Positions 6,241-8,131 of a DNA stretch of 8,131 nt are shown piece after piece (position 1 is the stretch's first letter; every line of letters begins with the position of its first letter). The notes under the pieces are model-generated. The model saw only the letters and a list, made by a program, of their open reading frames with translations, did no database searches and was not told the origin of the DNA. Both the position numbers and the translations under genes were made by a program. Source of the stretch: Candidatus Cloacimonadota bacterium (GTDB lineage: Bacteria; Cloacimonadota; Cloacimonadia; Cloacimonadales; TCS61); NCBI GenBank assembly GCA_014382915.1, contig JACNIV010000007.1, positions 1 through 8,131 on the forward strand, written 5' to 3'.

Positions 6241-6923
6241 AAAAAATAGCGATACTCCAATCAAATTACATTCCCTGGAAAGGATACTTCCATATTATTC
6301 AGAAAGTAGATCACTTTGTATTCCTGGATACTGCACAATATACTACCAGAGATTGGCGAAACCGCAATCGGATAAAAACTCCTGAAGGTCTCAAATGGCT
6401 TACAGTTCCCACCAACGGAACTCAATCTATGAAGATAAATAAAGTGAAAATAGATAATTCTACTGATTGGAGAAAAAAGCATCTGAAAACCTTTGAAAAG
6501 AACTATAAGAAATGTAGATATTTCAAACAATATTTTGAATTGTTACAAAATATATTAATGAGAAAAAGCTGGAAAAACCTGAGTGATCTGAATCAACTTT
6601 TAATCAAAGAAATTACAAAGATGCTTTGTATCAAAACAACTTTCTCAGATTCGAAAGAATTAGAACTTTTAGAGGGAAAGAACGAAAAAATTATATCTAT
6701 TATTCAGCAACTTAGTGGAGATCATTACATTACGGGACCAGCAGCAAGATCATATATCGATGAAAATATTTTTAGTTTAAACGATATAAAAGTGGAGTTT
6801 ATAGATTATTCATACTATCCGGTTTACAATCAACCATGGGGCAAGTTTACTCATAATGTTTCTATATTAGATCTTTTCTTCTGCGAAGGTCCGGATTCCC
6901 CGAAATTTATCTGGAAGAAATAG
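6237..6923 (+). CDS. WbqC-like family protein
   Basis: This 228-residue protein clearly matches the WbqC-like family found in O-antigen and other glycan clusters. The N-terminal signature QSNYIPWKGYF (8-18) is followed by HFVFLDTAQY (26-35) and RDWRNRN (38-44). Later come the conserved TGPAARSYID (166-175) and a C-terminal segment with YNQPWGKF (197-204) and SILDLFFCEG (209-218). No signal peptide or membrane span is present. The family has no firmly established biochemical role that I know of. Its regular company with DegT aminotransferases and acyltransferases points to modification of an amino sugar. The start at 6237 overlaps the upstream stop (ATGA). An in-frame ATG at 6198 would add 13 residues inside the acyltransferase gene and lies before the family's invariant beginning, so I reject it. 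No strong ribosome site is seen, so translation probably depends on coupling. Confidence 0.9.
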   Translation: MKKIAILQSNYIPWKGYFHIIQKVDHFVFLDTAQYTTRDWRNRNRIKTPEGLKWLTVPTNGTQSMKINKVKIDNSTDWRKKHLKTFEKNYKKCRYFKQYFELLQNILMRKSWKNLSDLNQLLIKEITKMLCIKTTFSDSKELELLEGKNEKIISIIQQLSGDHYITGPAARSYIDENIFSLNDIKVEFIDYSYYPVYNQPWGKFTHNVSILDLFFCEGPDSPKFIWKK

Positions 6924-6925
6924 GA
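6922..6925 (+). promoter_or_regulatory. Ribosome binding site sharing the WbqC-like gene's TAG stop
   Basis: AGGA begins within the TAG stop at 6921-6923 and ends six bases before the aminotransferase ATG at 6932. It is the third gene junction in the operon with this arrangement. Confidence 0.65.
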
Positions 6926-6931
6926 ATCAAA

Positions 6932-8092
6932 ATGAAAATCCCTTTTAATAAACCTTTAGTGCTGGGAAGCGAAATTGAATATCTGAAACAGGAGATAGAA
7001 AAAGATCGGTTTTCCGAAAAAGGAGAATTTACATCGAAATGTGCTGAGCTCATAGAAAAGGAAACTTCCTGCAACAAAGTTATTATGACGCCATCCTGCA
7101 CTTCTGCGTTGGAAATGTGTGCATTATTGTGTAGTATTAAACCCGGTGATGAAGTGATCATGCCATCTTTCACCCATCCGGGTACTGCTAATCCATTCGT
7201 TCGTGCCGGTGCAGAAATCGTCTGGTGTGATATAAAAGAAGACACAAAAAACATAGATGAAGATAAAATCAGACCTTTAATCACAAAAAGAACCAAAGCT
7301 GTCGTGGCAGTTCATTATGGTGGAATTATCTGCCGGATGGATAAAATTGCATCTATCTGTAAAAAGAACCATCTATACATGATAGAAGATGCGGCAATGG
7401 CGATTGGTAGCAGGTTCAAAGATCAACCTGCAGGAAGTTTCGGAGACCTTGCAGTCATTAGTTTCCATAAAACAAAAAACGTTCAATGCGGAGAAGGTGG
7501 AGCTCTTCTGATTAATAATCAAAATATGATAGAAAGAGCTGAATTTCTTCGAGACTATGGAACAAACCGCATCCATTTTGAAAAAGGTCTAATCGAAAAA
7601 TATACATGGATAGAAAAAAGCTCGAATTTTTCGATGTCTGAATTACAGGCAGCATATCTTTATCCACAGCTTCTTGAATTAAAAAGGATAAATGAAAACC
7701 GTCTGCGAACATGGAAACTTTATTATAAACTTCTCTCTGAATTTTTGCCCGTGAAATGTCTTTCATATATCCCAAAAGAAGTAAAACATAACGCTCATTT
7801 ATTCTATATAATGTTAAAAAACGAAGAACAGAGAAAAGAATTGATTACTCATTTAAAATCTACAGGAGTTCAGGCTTTTTTCCATTATGTTCCACTTCAC
7901 AGCGCTCCTATCTGGAAAGAAAAGTATGATAACATCAGCCTACCAGTAACGGATAAAGTAAGTGAGACACTACTTCGTCTGCCGATGTATTATAACATGC
8001 AAAAAGAAGAAGTAGAATATGTGGTTTTAATGTTATGTAAGAAACTTTTTCCTCTTGTCGTTCCCGCGGAAGTGGGAATCCGTGAACATTAA
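6932..8092 (+). CDS. wecE: WecE/RffA-type DegT aminotransferase (dTDP-4-amino-4,6-dideoxyhexose synthesis)
   Basis: This PLP enzyme of the DegT/DnrJ/EryC1/StrS family aligns from memory almost end to end with E. coli WecE. WecE converts dTDP-4-keto-6-deoxyglucose to dTDP-4-amino-4,6-dideoxygalactose using glutamate. Matching blocks are IPFNKP (3-8), TPSCTSALEM (53-62), PGDEVIMPSF (71-80), VHYGG (127-131), IEDAA (151-155) with the PLP-nitrogen Asp153, and SFHKTKN (177-183) with the Schiff-base Lys182. GEGGALLIN (187-195), RDYGTNR (207-213), NAHLFYI (287-293) and FHYVPLH (317-323) continue the match. WecE-like homology ends near residue 373. The final 12 codons (375-386) come from the left hairpin of the repeat at 8056-8127, so this copy has a foreign-looking tail ending at a TAA inside the repeat. 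The active site lies far from the tail, so activity is probably kept. The epimer made (galacto or gluco) cannot be fixed by eye. rmlA/rmlB are not in the window. Confidence 0.92.
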   Translation: MKIPFNKPLVLGSEIEYLKQEIEKDRFSEKGEFTSKCAELIEKETSCNKVIMTPSCTSALEMCALLCSIKPGDEVIMPSFTHPGTANPFVRAGAEIVWCDIKEDTKNIDEDKIRPLITKRTKAVVAVHYGGIICRMDKIASICKKNHLYMIEDAAMAIGSRFKDQPAGSFGDLAVISFHKTKNVQCGEGGALLINNQNMIERAEFLRDYGTNRIHFEKGLIEKYTWIEKSSNFSMSELQAAYLYPQLLELKRINENRLRTWKLYYKLLSEFLPVKCLSYIPKEVKHNAHLFYIMLKNEEQRKELITHLKSTGVQAFFHYVPLHSAPIWKEKYDNISLPVTDKVSETLLRLPMYYNMQKEEVEYVVLMLCKKLFPLVVPAEVGIREH

Positions 8093-8127
8093 AAAAGGTA
8101 GATTCCCAATCGGAGTTGGGAATGACA
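8056..8127. repeat. Palindromic two-hairpin repeat, copy 2
   Basis: The ends are TGTCGTTCCC (8056-8065) and GGGAATGACA (8118-8127), inverted with one mismatch. The left hairpin pairs TTCCCGC (8061-8067) with GTGGGAA (8072-8078) around GGAA, including one G-T pair. The right hairpin pairs ATTCCCAA (8102-8109) with TTGGGAAT (8116-8123). The hairpins are 20 bases apart, exactly as in the copy at 1538-1616, and the GC-richer hairpin is on the left in both, so the copies are in the same orientation. The left half overlaps the end of the aminotransferase gene and supplies its stop codon. As RNA the hairpins could protect the 3' end of the operon transcript or halt transcription, but no T-run is visible before the window ends. 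Confidence 0.9.
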
Positions 8128-8131
8128 GTGA

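Noticed and set aside
6907..7296. Minus-strand open frames, such as this one and 528-842
   Set aside because: They lie opposite strongly conserved genes, have no recognisable domains or ribosome sites, and read as shadows.
8101..8131. Rho-independent terminator after the aminotransferase
   Set aside because: The right hairpin of the repeat could fold, but no T-run follows before the window ends, so only a repeat is called.

Overview
The window is AT-rich, densely coded bacterial DNA. All nine genes lie on the + strand, with overlaps or gaps of only a few bases. The clear AGGAG-type ribosome sites, one TTG start, and short cruciform repeats ending in GGGAATGACA/TGTCATTCCC suggest an uncultured or environmental Gram-negative lineage. 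Something in or near the FCB group (for example Cloacimonadota) would fit, but this is a guess from style; there is no rRNA or other phylogenetic marker.

Region A (1-1482) is a short AT-rich leader followed by two translationally coupled acyl-CoA genes. These are a MaoC-fold hydratase/dehydratase (125-598) and an HpcH/HpaI (CitE/malyl-CoA lyase type) CoA-ester lyase (595-1482). Together they resemble the hydratase plus lyase halves of itaconyl/mesaconyl/methylmalyl-CoA chemistry. Region B (1483-1637) is the only sizeable intergenic gap. It is filled by a palindromic repeat: a partial copy followed by a full copy.

Region C (1638-8092) looks like one operon of seven genes. In order they are a PaaK/CapK-like adenylating CoA ligase, quinolinate synthase nadA, a flippase-like polytopic membrane protein (TIGR00374/LPG-synthase TM type), a short GT2 glycosyltransferase, a NeuD/PglD-type hexapeptide acyltransferase, a WbqC-like protein, and a WecE-type DegT aminotransferase. 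The last four are a recognisable glycan cassette: the aminotransferase makes a nucleotide-linked 4-amino-4,6-dideoxyhexose, the hexapeptide enzyme N-acylates it, and the GT2 transfers it. Region D (8056-8131) is a second full copy of the repeat, whose left arm encodes the last dozen codons of the aminotransferase.

The most interesting reading is that the CoA-chemistry genes (hydratase, lyase, acid-CoA ligase) supply an unusual acyl-CoA for N-acylation of the amino sugar, in the manner of the Bacillus anthracis anthrose operon (hydratase, glycosyltransferase, aminotransferase, acyltransferase). That link is an inference from gene content and neighbourhood. The nadA gene in the middle of the operon is unexplained by it. 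The repeats bracket region C and occur at its two ends but not inside it.
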